From: Onchidella celtica | Lineage: Eukaryota > Mollusca > Gastropoda > Systellommatophora > Onchidiidae | Length of the DNA: 64,000 bases | Assembly (NCBI GenBank): GCA_963931925.1 | Contig: OZ007581.1 | Coordinates: forward strand, 18,352,399 to 18,416,398 | Reading direction: 5' to 3' | Shown: piece after piece, positions 34,117 through 46,384 of the stretch | How positions within the stretch are numbered: the first letter of the stretch is position 1 | Layout of the letters: each line of letters starts with the position of its first letter | The notes under the pieces: generated by a model | Seen by the model: the letters and a program-made list of their open reading frames with translations, nothing else | Databases searched by the model: none | What the model was told of the DNA's origin: nothing | Program-made: the position numbers and the translations under genes

Positions 34117-37100
34117 TTGGTGAAAGAATATGAGATGTCAAGCATTTTTATTTTCTCTTGGAATTCTCTCTCCCTTGCGGCTATGGTTACTACTATTAGA
34201 ATGCCATTTCTTCTCTCTGTACTTCTTGCACCATTCCTTGTCCGTCCCTCGGCTACATATCGCCTTCTCTATTACCGCCACTGCTTACTACCACTTCTAT
34301 TAGTCTACAGCAATTACCATTATAATACGTTTGCTACTGCCATTAACGTAAGTGCTATCACTTACTACTTCGGCTGCGTCTTCTACAGACATTTAATTTA
34401 GTTCCTCTATTACTCCAGCAATGCTTACCCCAGTTTCCCCGTTTCCCTTGCATTTCGGCCCATTGGCATTGTTTTGTCTTTCATTTCAAGTCACTGAAAA
34501 TTTAACTTTAGATGTTATCGGAGGAGTCCAAATTCAAAACCCTGCAAGTGTGCAGCTGAGAGAATTTTTTTTTTTTTTTGCTAAGGCCACTTAAAATAAG
34601 ATAAGTTAACCTGATTTTCATCTGCATTATTGTTTTTTTTTTTAAAAGACGCGTTCACCTTTTAATATTTGGAAGTGGATATCAACTGGCGCTCTCTGAA
34701 GTGTCATTAATCTTAGATTTGGTTAAATCACAAAGTGCGTTTTGATTTTCAACTCCTCACCATGCATATCCGTGAAACGTATCTAAGTTACCCAATTACA
34801 TCTGGCCAAGAGGTCAGACTGTCAACTTCTTAATGCATCTTATGTGTCTTTTGAGCATTGCATGTGTCACCCTTTGCCCTGAGACAATTTTACGTTTTAA
34901 ATACCTTATACTGGTGCCTTGGATTGTCTTCGATATAGTGTCCACATTTTTTGTCAATTCTAGATAGGAATGTACTTTTAAAAAAATCACAGTAATCAGC
35001 TGACCTCTCTGATTTGGATAAACCCGGGGCTGGCGTTGCCCATCCCTTCCTCTGCCTCTCCTTCTGTTTTGAAACCCAGGACTTGAAGCCATGTTGGATT
35101 GACGTTAGTGTTTCCCTTCCGGAATGAGAATTCCACTGTCAGAAAACAATTAAATGAAGTAATCATTTTTACTACATCATAACGGGCTTGGTTATTTATG
35201 TGAGCCTATTTTTTTCGAAATACATATAATAATTGACATCAATAGCCTAAGTCCACTTTAAAAAATAATCTTACATGATACGATATGTTGTGTATCAACT
35301 AAATGGGGCAAAAGGGGTTAAAAAGTTCACACACGAAGCCATATGGGTTTTTAGAAAGCTAAACATGTCTGGATTATGAAATGAGGTAATGGTAATCGCA
35401 ATTCAGGAGCATTTTGAAGTGGATGGTGGGGGGGGGGGGGTTGTGAATGGTTATGTACCTTTTGCTCATTGCATACACCACGATAATAGGAGGAGTCTGA
35501 GTCTGAAGAAGGCGTGTCGACACGATAGCAGCCATATCGTGCTAGGTAGAAACAAGAAAAGAAAAAGCGGAAGAATAGACAGAAGGAGATTCTACCAGAA
35601 GCGCCCACCAACCACCCGCTAATACGAATGGAGAAGTATCATTATGTACAGCCCTGCACAGAATGTTTCAGAAAATACAATATTAGTACAATATTATTTT
35701 CTTAAAGGAGTGTAGCTCAGTGGTGCCTTCATCTCATTTGAGGCATGGAGTCCTTTATACCAGGAAAACTCAGTTTTCATGCGTTTTGCATTGAGCTATA
35801 TGGCAGTGCATCGTAGATTAATAGTGCGTATCAGTTTGGCAGCCAGGCTAAGTCATTTCTCCTCACTCACCAAACTACGTATTCCTTGTACCGCATCAAA
35901 TTTCAAGCATGCCATTTTCCTGATTTGATTTTAAGTCGGATGAAAACTACATGTACATGTGAAGAAGTCATCTGAAGCCATGAAAATGAAAATCAGCAAA
36001 TTTCCAGACAGTAATATGACTTTAAAAATTGTCTGCGCAATCATGTAGCTTAAATAATAATAACACTATATATAGTAATGACACGGCCTCGTGCAAGGAG
36101 GAGGTTGGGTTATCCACAATAATGGATATGATCGGGCTGACTGACCGAATGAATTAATGATCAGGAATCCCTGCTAACTTATTCTATTTTAAGTATCTGA
36201 GCTGCCTATAGCCAGTAATGTGTCCAGTCGTTTTCGACTTGGCTCTGTCCCTACTACACAGGCAAATGCCCTTTTCAAAATGTATTATGACTTTTGATAT
36301 TCATTCAGTATGGAAATGCTCTGAAACATGCATAATTATTAGCTTTTTTGAAAGAAAATTCATCATGGGAATGTCTAGGTCACTCCAAGCAGCTCGACCT
36401 TTCTGCTGATTCCTAGAATTGGTCGCTGACTCTCCTGGTTTTCAGTCGGCTCTCCTGCGGCATATTGCAATTGAAAACTGTGTGGAGAAGGGACAATTCC
36501 ATATCTGCTGGACCCTACACTCACAAGCGGACTGATCCGCGTTTGACGAAGTAGAAAAGTTTCCAATTTAATTCATTACAAAAATGCAAGAAAGTAATTC
36601 AGTTAATTATTTTATCGATAGAACTGTATTAGGACATGCTAAAAATTGCTGAAAGGTTGAACTGAGTCTGAGTGCAAAAAGTCAAACAGATTGTTAATAT
36701 AAAAATAGAGTATGCCCGCAATACCATCGATAACTGCCAAAGGGATACTAAAATAAAAACTCATCTCTTTTTGTTCATTTTCACGAAATCGCTTAGACTT
36801 TACGGCGTATTATAAAAAAAACACAGAAAATATGTGGGGTCACAGCAAGGCTTAAAGCAAAGTCAAAATATGGTAAAAATGAAAACTGGGCCCCATGAGG
36901 TAAAAACTGCCTCATAATGATTGGACGATTGCCAGCCTACACGTGAATCATTTTTTAAAATAACATATTTATAGGCTGCTATGATGGGTACCTTTGATTT
37001 CATCTCTGATCTGGTAGTAGCACTGGGTGAGGCGCTTTCAAGGTTTAAATCTACAAACCTAGATCTTGAATACAAAAGTGTTTGTGGAGTTGCTGCAGTG

Positions 37101-37689
37101 CTCATAGGTGTGCTACATTGGTGATCAGCTCAGGCCAGATGCGAAATACAGGCCTCATTTCAAACCGCTCATTATCTTCATTCATAATTATATCTGTAGT
37201 AAATTTCAAAAATATTTTGTGCTCAAGGACCCTTTTTACTCTGTATCTTCCTTCCTTTTCCTCTTCCAGGAAGGGTAGCCCCCTCAAAATCTTAGGCCCA
37301 TACCCACTGGCCCCTTATCCGTCCCTCCCCCTCCCCCCCCTTTGTTCTGGCCCAGTGGTGCTGTATTCATCTTACCTAGCTGTATCTAGATCTAGATGTG
37401 GTTTAGAATGAGAAGTACCGCATCTCATTGTTCTTGAGACATCACAGCTCAAGTATGAATTCATCAGAAATTTAAATCACGGGTTAAAGAAAAACCGTAG
37501 GTCTTCAATTACATGTAATTTGATACTATTTTTCTTGTGAAGTTACGTCATTTTTATAATTTAACTTTTTTAAAAGATTGTTTTTATTGATACTACCGGA
37601 CTGGCCTGGTTTGCATTGATCTGGTTATTTTAAACCATTTTTGTAAGTTTAATCATTTTTGGATAATACGATCTATGTTTTTACACTAC
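34117..37689. other. Unassigned stretch upstream of the C1q gene
   Basis: This is where 5' exons and the promoter of the C1q gene should lie, but none could be fixed. Minus-strand ORFs at 34814-35092 (basic, MASSPGFQNRRRGRGRDGQ) and 36863-37105 have no family I recognise. G-runs lie at 35428-35440. A possible tRNA-derived SINE head is listed separately. Confidence 0.4.
35705..35765 (+). repeat. Possible tRNA-derived SINE head
   Basis: GTGTAGCTCAGTGGTGCC carries a perfect polymerase III A-box core (TAGCTCAGTGG). A stem-like TGCC...GGCA region follows. The expected B box is degenerate, so this could also be chance or an old tRNA pseudogene. Confidence 0.3.
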
Positions 37690-37883
37690 TGCAGTGTTTC
37701 TCGCGGTGAGGCATTCCCTCGCCTGGGGCTTGGCAAAATGATGGTGGGGTGTGGGGCTTCAGAGTGGGGCATAGGGATGTGTACTGTGTACTGTGTACTA
37801 ACATTGCCCGCTCATGGTGGATGGCGCATTTTTTAAAAATATTAAAATGGGGCGTGGGACCCCAAAAAAATCGAGGAACACTG
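37690..37883. mobile_element. hAT-like MITE
   Basis: The ends CAGTGTTTCTCGCGG (37691) and CGAGGAACACTG (to 37883) are inverted. The interior is rich in GGGGC(A/G)TAGGGATGT, a motif shared with the MITE at 18860 (GGGGCGCAGGGATGT). Target duplications are not clear. Confidence 0.6.
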
Positions 37884-38040
37884 CGCCAGAGGGTTAATGG
37901 ATGCGTAAGGAGAGGTGTTGCCCGTCGCAAAATTTCTATTTTTCTTAACACAAATAATAAAGCATGAAAGGTTGTGCTAAAATTTCTGTTCACCCACACC
38001 TGTACCATACGGAGTTTTTAAAAAATGATATCGGATGTTG

Positions 38041-38219
<179 letters not shown>

Positions 38220-39375
38220 TAACTGGTCTCTGACGATCCCAAGTCTTGTTATAATCATCATTTTCATGCGACCAGTTCGGTTACTGCTTCCAGTTTTGCC
38301 TTATTTTTAAAGCGTCAGTACGATTTACAGTTCAGTATGTTTTTATATAGGCTCTTTCAAAGTGGTCAATATTACTGACCTCGGCTGTTTCCGATACGGC
38401 AAAGATAAAAGAGTCACTCGACTATCTCTGTTTAACGGAAATTTTGTGAAAGTATTGTGCTTTCAGCTAAAAGCGGCCCCTAAAGTCTGCACACGGGGAC
38501 TGGATCAACGGGCTGGACACATTGGCATGATTGATCTTCCCCTATACATTCAAGTTCGCCTGATCAAACCGTCTCATCCAAATTAGAGAACAGCATAATT
38601 TTGATTGCCTTTGCAATCAGCATACTGCTGTAAAGAGAAATTTTGAATTTTCCACTTTCTTCAGCTCCTTCCTGAAATTCGTTCGCTGGACCATTATTTT
38701 CTTTGTAACTACCGTAGTTCTCTATTTGCTTAGGGCTCAAGGGCCATATTAAAAGACACTAGTTGCTCGTAGGCTTTTTCTTTTATCAGTTCATTGCCGT
38801 TATGTTTGGGTTTTACTTTCCGTAATCAATTGAAACATCGTTAAAGTTATCTTTCGACCATGAAGCCACGCTGTTTTGTCTTTCTCTCTGCTCCAGCTGG
38901 ACTCCGAGCACATGGCACTTGACATTTGCAACGCTGACGCCGTTCAACACAGTAGTGCCGCACGGCCACACCTAGCGAAAGAGGCTTTGCACGGGCGATG
39001 GGGGATCCCGCTGGCTTGACGATGGATGGGAAAATAACAGGCAGTGGTCACACGGTGGTGTAGGCCTAAAGTATGAATATATTATGAATATAGTTGTCCT
39101 TGATATATATATATATATATTGGGCGGGCCTTATGTTTCTTCCCATTCGCTTGGTCAAGCGGATCAGTCCGCTTGTGATTGTGGGGGTCGCCTGGGCCGA
39201 CTTTACATAGAAATTCATTTTCCATTTTCATTTTAATTCCTTCATTAGTCATTATTCACTTATGGTGTGAGAAGTGAAAATGACCGCCTAAGTATGCGTC
39301 GAGGCAAAATGAAAATGAAACTGAAAAATGAAAATGACGATGAAAAATTCCGTGTCGCTATTTTCCCAACGACCC
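38220..39375. other. Unassigned stretch
   Basis: A (TA)n run lies at 39101-39120. An ORF at 38362-38586 begins after TATAGGCTCTTTCAAAG and has no recognised family. Nothing else is supported. Confidence 0.4.
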
Positions 39376-39730
39376 TTAGGCCCAGCTCACATAGGACGAC
39401 ACGCGAAACGAGAAACGCGAAACAGGAAACGCCTCACGCGTGAGAACAAAAGTGGTACTAATGATTTAAACGGCAATGTGCACATAGGAGGTAACGACAC
39501 GCCAGAAACGCGAAACGCGTGTGTCGACGTGAGGAGGCAAAGTGAACATGTTCACTTTTCGTGTCGCGTTTCTTGTAATTTCCTGTGCAACTGCAGTGAA
39601 GCGCACTATTCTGCTACTGCATTGTTATTCTTCTTCTTCTTCCTGTTGTTGCTGTTGTTGCAGTTGTTGTTGTTGTTGTTGTTGCTGATGATGAGGATAG
39701 GTTTATTTTAGCGATTTTTTTTTTTTTCAC

Positions 39731-40000
39731 TCACCTGAGAGCCAAGACTAGTTTTTCTTCGGCTGATATTGGGTCCCGCCAGTTACAACCTACAGGTTGT
39801 AAACGTGGCAGCACCAGTGACTTGAGTTCGTTATAGGTTTGGTATGACATTCTTAAGTAATTAAAGAACAATGTCTCGTCCTTACGCTCCATCAATGAGT
39901 AGAATGTTATTTGAAATTCTCCTCTTGTACTCCTTAACATAAAATGCTCACGGCACCAAATGCTGCGTTTTCTCCTTTTTCTTATCTTTCTCAATAACAC
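39731..40000 (-). pseudogene. HARBI1-like transposase, N-terminal remnant
   Basis: The minus-strand frame reads RKRSIWCREHFMLRSTRGEF, FYSLMERKDETLFFNYLRMS and ISAEEKLVLALR. This is the usual start of Harbinger nucleases (W-R, FFNYLRMS, then an E-K-L-x-L-x-LR helix). It stops before the DDE catalytic core. It lies inside inverted repeats with TTA duplications, so it belongs to the surrounding element. Confidence 0.82.
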
Positions 40001-40208
40001 TAATAATAATAATAATAATAATGAAGATCATTTATATAGCGCCCAATCCAAACAATTTGCTCTAGGCGCTTTACAGAAAGTCTTGTTCTCTCCATCTGCA
40101 ACTCTGTCTCTCTCTCTCTCACCCTCTCTCTCTGCTAGACATACATTGTATTACGTAGATACACACACATAACATACTATAAGACAGAAATTAAATGATA
40201 AAACAGCC
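39995..40208 (-). mobile_element. L2/CR1-like LINE 3' tail inserted in the Harbinger element
   Basis: Read in reverse, this matches 49190-49400: TTTCTGTCTTAT..., a CT-rich tract, AAAGCGCCTAGAGC, GATTGGGCGCTATATAAATGATCTTCATTATT. The TAA/ATT triplet tail lies at the left end (39995-40020). It has no coding sequence. Confidence 0.85.
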
Positions 40209-40362
40209 AAATGAAAGCAAAAAAAAAATGCAACCAATCTGTCTTCATCTGAGGAATCCATTTTGTCAACTGACCTACGTGAGTGCATGACTAGGCCTAT
40301 GTGATGAGGTGACGTGTGGCGTTTCGGGGTTTCGCGTGTCTTCCTATGTGAGCTGGGCCTTA

Positions 40363-40696
40363 CGTCGGGGTAACACTAACATTTGTGACAGAAAAGGAAA
40401 AACGCTGGTAATGCGTAACCGTTCGTCGTAGGTACTTTGGGGGAGGGGGGGGGGTGTAGGGGTGTTAAAAAAAAAAGACCAAATTCGGGAGTGTGTTCTA
40501 AGTCTTTTATCACCCTATACTGAAAGTGTTACACGGAATGATCCCTTCGTGTCCACTGAACTGGTAAAACGAAACTGATAATTCAAAGAAGATCGTGGCA
40601 AACGTAGAAAGAGAGAGAGAAAGAGACAGAAGGAAAGAGAGAGAGAGAAAGGAAAGAGAGAGATGTAGTGAGGTGTATGTGTGTACAGGCTGAGCC

Positions 40697-40731
<35 letters not shown>

Positions 40732-42180
40732 GAGACAGTCAGCCACACTGAGACAGTTAAGGCATAACAAGTGTCGGCGCTTTCAGGATCTGTAATCGTT
40801 TGCATGAGGAATATTCATCAGAACCACACATTGTGTGTTGTCCTTGTGTAGGACCTCATGCCAGGAATGCATTTTCTCATCAACTGGATGATACAAACTT
40901 CACTGACAAAGAAATTCGAGACAGGCGAAAGGAAACCAGTGTCTTTTGGCCACTAAGGAATCTGTGAGATGTGTTTCAAATAAATTCAAACGTTTCAGTC
41001 CAGGCGATAACAGCTGATACAGTCAGGGCTCAGAGCTAGGCTATATACTGTTTTTTTTTTATTATCTGTCGACTTAGACTTGTAGTATCTGTAGTATTAG
41101 AGTTATCATTTTTTTTAAAAAACTGACTTATTAATATGATATTCCAAACATGAGTTCCATTCAGCAACACCCTCAAGGGAATATGTTTTTGTTTCGAAAA
41201 TGAGTAGCATTTTCGTTGAGTTTATGCCATCAGTGGACAAAGCTGAGGTCATAAATATCTCCTATTAATCACAAAAAACTATACGTTGTCCATAATTATC
41301 TAATATTGCTCAACATTTCTGTATTTTCGCTGTTTCTGTTTAGCGACTTCCAAATTTTGAAGCCAAATTTCCCTAAAAATGGAGTCAAGAAAGATGGGAC
41401 ACTTGTAAAGAGGGTGACAAGAAATCAGTAACACACACATACATTTTAAACCAGTCCCTTTAACTCTATAAACTGATTTACCTTGGATGAAACTGGTGAA
41501 GTCTTGACTCAGCAACCTGTTTATGTCCTTCTTGGACATTTAATAAAGCACTTTGTATTGTATCGCGAGCACGCGGCAGAACAACTAACAAGATGATTGA
41601 TAGTGCGCGCTTTTATAAATGCTTTAGGAGCGAGACTTTCAGTTTCAGTTCTCAGTGTATCCGGTGCTTTCATTTTCGAATCCTAAAGATTATGTTCTAT
41701 GTACATGTACATTTATCGACCCCGCCGCACCCAGCACAGCTTTCCAACTTGTTTTCAGTTTCGGTTTCGGTTGTGACGTGTCCACCCACTTGACCTCCAC
41801 CCCCAGTCCCCAAGCGTATGTAGGGGGTTGGGGGGGGGTGTTCTGCAAAGCGTGTGTTCGCTATTCAGATACGGTAATGAATTAAAATGGTTGGTTTCAT
41901 TTAAAGTTTTCAAAAACAGAACATTAATGTAAGACAAGCATGTCAAACTGAAAAGTTTAGTAGCCTACATGTTATCACAGAGACCATAATCGTTTTGATT
42001 CAACAACACATTCTTAGAAAATAGAAGTGGACCACATTAAATTTATTCAGAAGAATACAACTTAACCCAATGTTTTTACTTCTGTATTCTGTCCTTTCAT
42101 CTTTAAAAAGAGAATAATTTCATATCTCACAATGTAGAATCTTTTCAAAACTTTACGGCGTGACAACAACATAATTACTT
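40363..42180. other. Unassigned stretch with a microsatellite-bearing repeat
   Basis: 40505-40740 shares GTGT(C/G)CACTGAACTGGTAAAACGAA with 50035-50065. In both places GA-rich sequence and a (CAGA)n run follow, so this is a dispersed repeat family. The rest, including short ORFs at 41300-41946, shows nothing recognisable. Confidence 0.55.
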
Positions 42181-42184
42181 CCAC

Positions 42185-43257
42185 GTAAAAAAAAACAGTG
42201 CACCGTCAAAGTCATTAGCCATGCCTTCCAACAACTGGCTAAACCGGCTATGGTTCAGTGCACGTCCACGAATGTAGCTCACAGTCTTACTGGCAAGGTT
42301 GATAACATGATCCACTTTTAAAATTGGTAGAGGATAGGTGGACCCCGGGGTGTGGGCTACCTAGCGAAATAAGTAGGTTTAAGGATAGGTGGACCCCGGG
42401 CTTGGTTCATTGTAGTGAAATGTTTTAGGATAGTAGTTCTTAAAAGTGGTGTGTTCCGTAAGAGTGATGTTGCAAAAAGAAAAATTATGTACAAATTCCA
42501 GTCATGAGTACTTATGTGCTGGTACCAGAAACTTTGCATTCAAGTCTACTCACTCAACCGCTGCACCACGGAGGTATGATCTCAGCCAATGTAGGCCTAC
42601 TTGTGTGTACATCGATCGTCAGTGGCTACCCCAGCGCCTTTTCGCCTGATTAGACAATCTGTCTACCGCCCATTGATACAAAATGACTAGACCCTCACGC
42701 CCCCCAGGTCCAACAAAACATGTAGATCTAGATAGATCTAGATCTATCGACATCCATGCCGCCATTCGAATGTTTGTTTTCTTACCCTAGCCCCTAACTT
42801 GGCGATGAAAGACAGCTTTTCATTGGTCCGGGGTCCACCTATCCTATATCGCTAGGTACACCCCGGGGTCTACCTATCCACTTTGTTTAAAATTTGGGAG
42901 CAGAGTTGATGTTGATGACTGATACGGTGAAGAAGATTGGACAAACTATGAGTCTGGATGTGTTCCTTGTGCCTTACTCAGCAATTTTGGACCACCACTA
43001 TTATGTTTGCCAGCGATGCTGACGGCACTGTCGGTGGCCAAACAGACAAGCTTATCCAGTTTGAAATCATGAGCTTTCAGAACGTGTACTACCTTCTCAA
43101 TATTGACTTGTGCATTGGTATAAGTTCAAGTAGTTCTTCATAAACCTGAAAGTCTGCATCACAAGCTCTGAGAAAATTAGCAAGATGAGTTTTATCTGTA
43201 ACATCAACTGTTTTATCAATGGCAACTGAAAAATAGCTTTCATCTGTGTTTTCAGGT
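42185..43257 (-). pseudogene. hAT transposase (GTF2IRD2/ZBED-like), broken by two insertions
   Basis: Minus-strand translation gives DESYFSVAIDKTVDVTDK, ANFLRACDADFQVYEELLEL, then after a frame change VVHVLKAHDFKLDKLVCLAT with the second catalytic-type Asp, then HRISHQHQLCSQILN near 42900. After a MITE, coding resumes as VDHVINLASKTVSYIRGRAL and FSQLLEGMANDFDGALFF (42328-42190). This order and these motifs are those of hAT transposases of the GTF2IRD2/ZMYM type. The N-terminus is cut off where a LINE begins at about 43257. Several breaks exist; the copy is inactive. Confidence 0.82.
42332..42879. mobile_element. MITE with doubled terminal motif, inserted in the hAT transposase
   Basis: The left end is GGATAGGTGGACCCCGGGGTGT...CTACCTAGCGA, followed 40 bp inside by a second GGATAGGTGGACCCCGG. 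The right end is the inverted match with the same doubling (GGGGTCCACCTATCC, then CGCTAGGTACACCCC, then CTACCTATCC). The interior segment at 42618-42710 is shared, inverted, with 48410-48500. The flanks ACTTTTAAAATTGG and ACTTTGTTTAAAATTTGG are similar and may be an imperfect target duplication. Confidence 0.75.
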
Positions 43258-44152
43258 CATCTCTTTGTGACCGTACTCAATCAGTTCTTGTAGATAGAAA
43301 TATGTCAACATCTTTCAAACTACATTTTGGTGTGCCCCAAGGATCTGTATTGGGTCCTCTTTTGTACACGCTGTATACACAGCCACTTGGTTCAATCATA
43401 AGAAAGCATACTGTGAAATATCATATTATGTACGCTGACGACACCCAGCTGTATATGTCTGTTCCACCCTGTGACATCAAGAAACTAGTTACTTCTATAG
43501 AGTGTTGCATTGATGATGTGAAAAATTGGATGGAATCTAACAAGCTAAAGATGAATGAAGATAAGACTGAAGTGATATTGTGTAACACAAAGAGAGGATG
43601 GAATCCGAGTGATGTGGAGAATATCTGCATTGGGAATGAGAACATATCTTTTTCAGAGAAGGCTAGAAATTTGGGGGTATATTTTGTCTCAAAGCTTTCC
43701 ATGCATTTCCATGTTCAGAATTTGTGTAGAACTATCTACTGTGAGATGCGCAGAGTAGGTCAAATGTCATCTTTTCTAAGCGAAGACTCTGTTAGGGTCT
43801 TGATCTCATCGTTTATATTTTCTCGCTTAGATTACTGCAATTCCCTTCTTGCGAACTTACCCAATGAAACTTTAAACAGACTGCAACGATTTCAAAACCA
43901 AAAGAGTGAACACATTACCCCCATGCTTATTAAACTGCACTGGTTACCAGTTAAGTTGCGAATCCAGTACAAAATAGCAGTTCTGTGTTACAAGTGCATA
44001 AACAAAACTGCACCACCTTACCTTTCCACTCTGGTAGAGCCCTACTCACCACCTCGTTCTTTAAGATCAGGCGATCAGGGCCTTCTTAAGATTTTTAACT
44101 GCAAGTCAAAGAAACTAGGAGGCAGAGCATTTACACTCTGTGCCCCGCACGG
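43257..44152 (+). pseudogene. L2/CR1-like LINE, 5'-truncated reverse transcriptase part
   Basis: The frame covers the RT palm to the C-terminal domain: GVPQGSVLGPLLYTLYTQPL, the catalytic YADDTQLYMS (about 43430), LKMNEDKTEVILC, LGVYF, SRLDYCNSLL, HWLPVKLRIQYKIAVLCYK and GGRAFTLCAPH. These motifs fit the L2/CR1 group. Coding starts in the middle of the RT where it abuts the hAT transposase, so the copy is 5'-truncated. It ends at an inverted fragment (44153-44268) instead of its own tail. The element would copy itself by target-primed reverse transcription. Confidence 0.85.
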
Positions 44153-44268
44153 AGAACCGCGGATACCGCCGGGTTTCCCGTAAGCCTGCCGGTATGACGT
44201 CATTTCGGACCTCCGGAAATGCGGATGGGAAACCCTCTGCCCTTGACCTGTCGAGTTGTTGCTTCGAA
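44153..44268 (-). repeat. Inverted LINE-associated segment with palindromic insert
   Basis: About 115 bp here is the reverse complement of 48926-49035. It includes GGGTTTCCC...TGACGTCA...GGGAAACCC, a short imperfect palindrome of about 65 bp, and flanking LINE-like sequence on both sides. Confidence 0.75.
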
Positions 44269-45616
44269 AACAAAATAAAGGGCGAGCACTATCATCATAA
44301 ATTATGAAAAGTAGGGCGAGTGAGAGAGCGAGAGAGAGAGAGAGAAAGACAGCCAGCAACCTCCGAGTGAAAATTGGTTGAAAATATAAAAAAAAAGGAG
44401 AGGAAAGATTACAAACACACACACTGTAGCAACAATTAAGTCAGACAAATGAATTAGACAGATCATCACAGTGCATAAACTAGAATTATATTTATCATCA
44501 AAATAAAAAAAATAAAAAAGAGAGATAGATCTAGAATCTAGATCTAGATAGATCTAGATCTAGATCTAGTTCTTACCACAGGGAAACGGAGACCCACAGA
44601 GTTTAGTCAGTAATGACATTCTCTTCAAATATGCCACTGGACACTGAATTAAAATTTTATATTTTGAAATTCATGCAGCATTTTCAATGAATAGATCTTG
44701 GGTTTATAGCTGAAATCTAAATCCACTTGATACCTTTCCCAATACAGTACCGGTAACTTATAAGTTTAGATCTATGTAAACACAATGGGCGGTCCATAAC
44801 AATAACATGATTTATGTTCATGATTAGATTAGATCTATATGTTTACATGAGATTCCTGATTCAGAACAACAATTCACAGGAAAATGACATGAAGTATGAT
44901 TGGCGTAAATTAGGCATTCGGGAAGAAATAGTGCAAGAAAAAAAGTATTTTTCCAATTTAGGAAAGATTTAAGCAGTGAGAACAGTGGCAGAAAATACCC
45001 CCATGATCAAACTGTGAATAAGTGTGAAGTATAACAATCCCAATCATCATAATCACCAACTTGCATCATCGCAGTCAGTTTCATCAGCAAATGTCAGCTG
45101 CCATCATCACTATTACTTACACCACCACCACCTTTGTGACCTTCAAAAATGATTTTTGAAAATTGCCTTTACCATATTTTCCACTTGCCATCACTTATAC
45201 CACCTGTATATATTTTCTTATCTTATAAACCACATGTAATTCTTTTGACAAATTGATGGTCAAAAATGATGAGACAGTTTACTAAATAAAGGATAGTAGA
45301 AGAGCAAATGAATTTATAAAAACAAACTCGGTTGGTCCGCGAATAATTATTTATTTGGGACAACAACAAAAATCCATAACAAGACCAACAATGAGAAACA
45401 AGCATTGTCACAGAAAAATGCTCGTATTGTACACTTGTAATTTTACTCTCTTGAAAGGTCATACAAAACTAATACTATTGTTACCTGTATTTGGGGCCTG
45501 GAGAATTAAAAGGCGTGGGAACAAAAATTACCGGACTAGCAAAGAAGAGATTTACTAAAATCTCACGCATCACTAGCATTTCCATCCCTTCGTGAAAGGT
45601 AGACGCCCATGTAGAT
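44269..45616. other. Unassigned stretch with AGATCT-rich repeat
   Basis: A GA-run lies at 44320-44346 and an AGATCT/CTAGAT-rich microsatellite at 44521-44570; a shorter AGATCT run occurs at 42722-42750. No coding motif was found. Confidence 0.5.
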
Positions 45617-45850
45617 GTGGACATGCAGGATGGATGGGCTAAGGGTCGTTGGTTAGATAAAGACCCTATGCAGCCTTATTCAGGCATTTCTCGACCTGTA
45701 GTAGATCGATTACGCCCAGATCAGCCTAAGCCTTTAGATTTCCTCAAACTTATTATCGATGATGTCTTCTTTAGAGCTCTTGTCGAGCAGACTAATAATT
45801 ATGCTGACGAAGGGCGTCTCTTTACTGAATTTCGCCGCTCTCCGTAATAA
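45617..45850 (+). pseudogene. piggyBac-like transposase fragment
   Basis: The frame reads RPDQPKPLDFLKLIIDDVFF, then RALVEQTNNYADE. It resembles the conserved region of piggyBac (PGBD) transposases where a helix with F-x-x-L/I-V-x-x-TN-x-YA precedes the catalytic domain. The rest is missing and the frame stops at 45847. It may be a solitary exon or a decayed transposon piece; no TTAA-flanked ends were identified. Confidence 0.65.
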
Positions 45851-46384
45851 TGGTGCTGAAAGAGACTGCAGCAGCAACAGCATCAGAATTCATTTTTCTT
45901 CAGCCAGTTTAGGTGATGATGTTATTTCCTGCATTTTCATGGCCAAACCATTGTTCAGTTACATTTTATTTATTAGAAATTGAAGAAATGTACAAAATTT
46001 TGATGATGTTGCTGCAGCAACAGCAACAACCACCTTCACCACCACACACACACATATGACATGAATATATTTTACACCTTCATTCAATTTCCAACATTTT
46101 TTGTTTTAACAGATATTTAAAAACTTTGAAAATAAAAATGTTATAATTTATTTTTTGAAATAACCAATTTTTTTGAAATTTTGTTCAAACTCTTCTGGCA
46201 CCGAGGGAAATATTTCATGGAAATATCTGGCAACAAAAGGGTTAACCAGTAAATCTATAAAATTACTTTGGCCAGATGAGAAAGATGGTTCTTTTCTTTA
46301 ACTACTGGGGTCCCAGTACTGTAGTTGTGTGACTGAACCTGGCAAAAGTGCTTTTCAAAGTCACATGCTGGTTTCACATTGATA
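45851..46384. other. Unassigned stretch
   Basis: Nothing recognised. There are CAGCAA/CACCAC short repeats at 46010-46050. Confidence 0.5.

Larger units (their letters stand above)
39379..40359 (-). mobile_element. PIF/Harbinger element, internally reduced
   Basis: Inverted ends GGCCCAGCTCACATAGGA...TCCTATGTGAGCTGGGCC extend about 40 bp (GACACGCGAAAC on both sides). They are flanked by TTA on each side (39376-39378 and 40360-40362), the hallmark 3-bp target of this superfamily. At 981 bp it is far shorter than an autonomous element, and it keeps only the N-terminal piece of the transposase. A LINE tail is inserted in it at 39995-40208. Confidence 0.85.

Noticed and set aside
34814-35092. Minus-strand basic ORF considered as the 5' exon of the C1q gene
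   Set aside because: No signal peptide, no donor in the right phase was found and the stop at 34814 ends the frame before the next exon.
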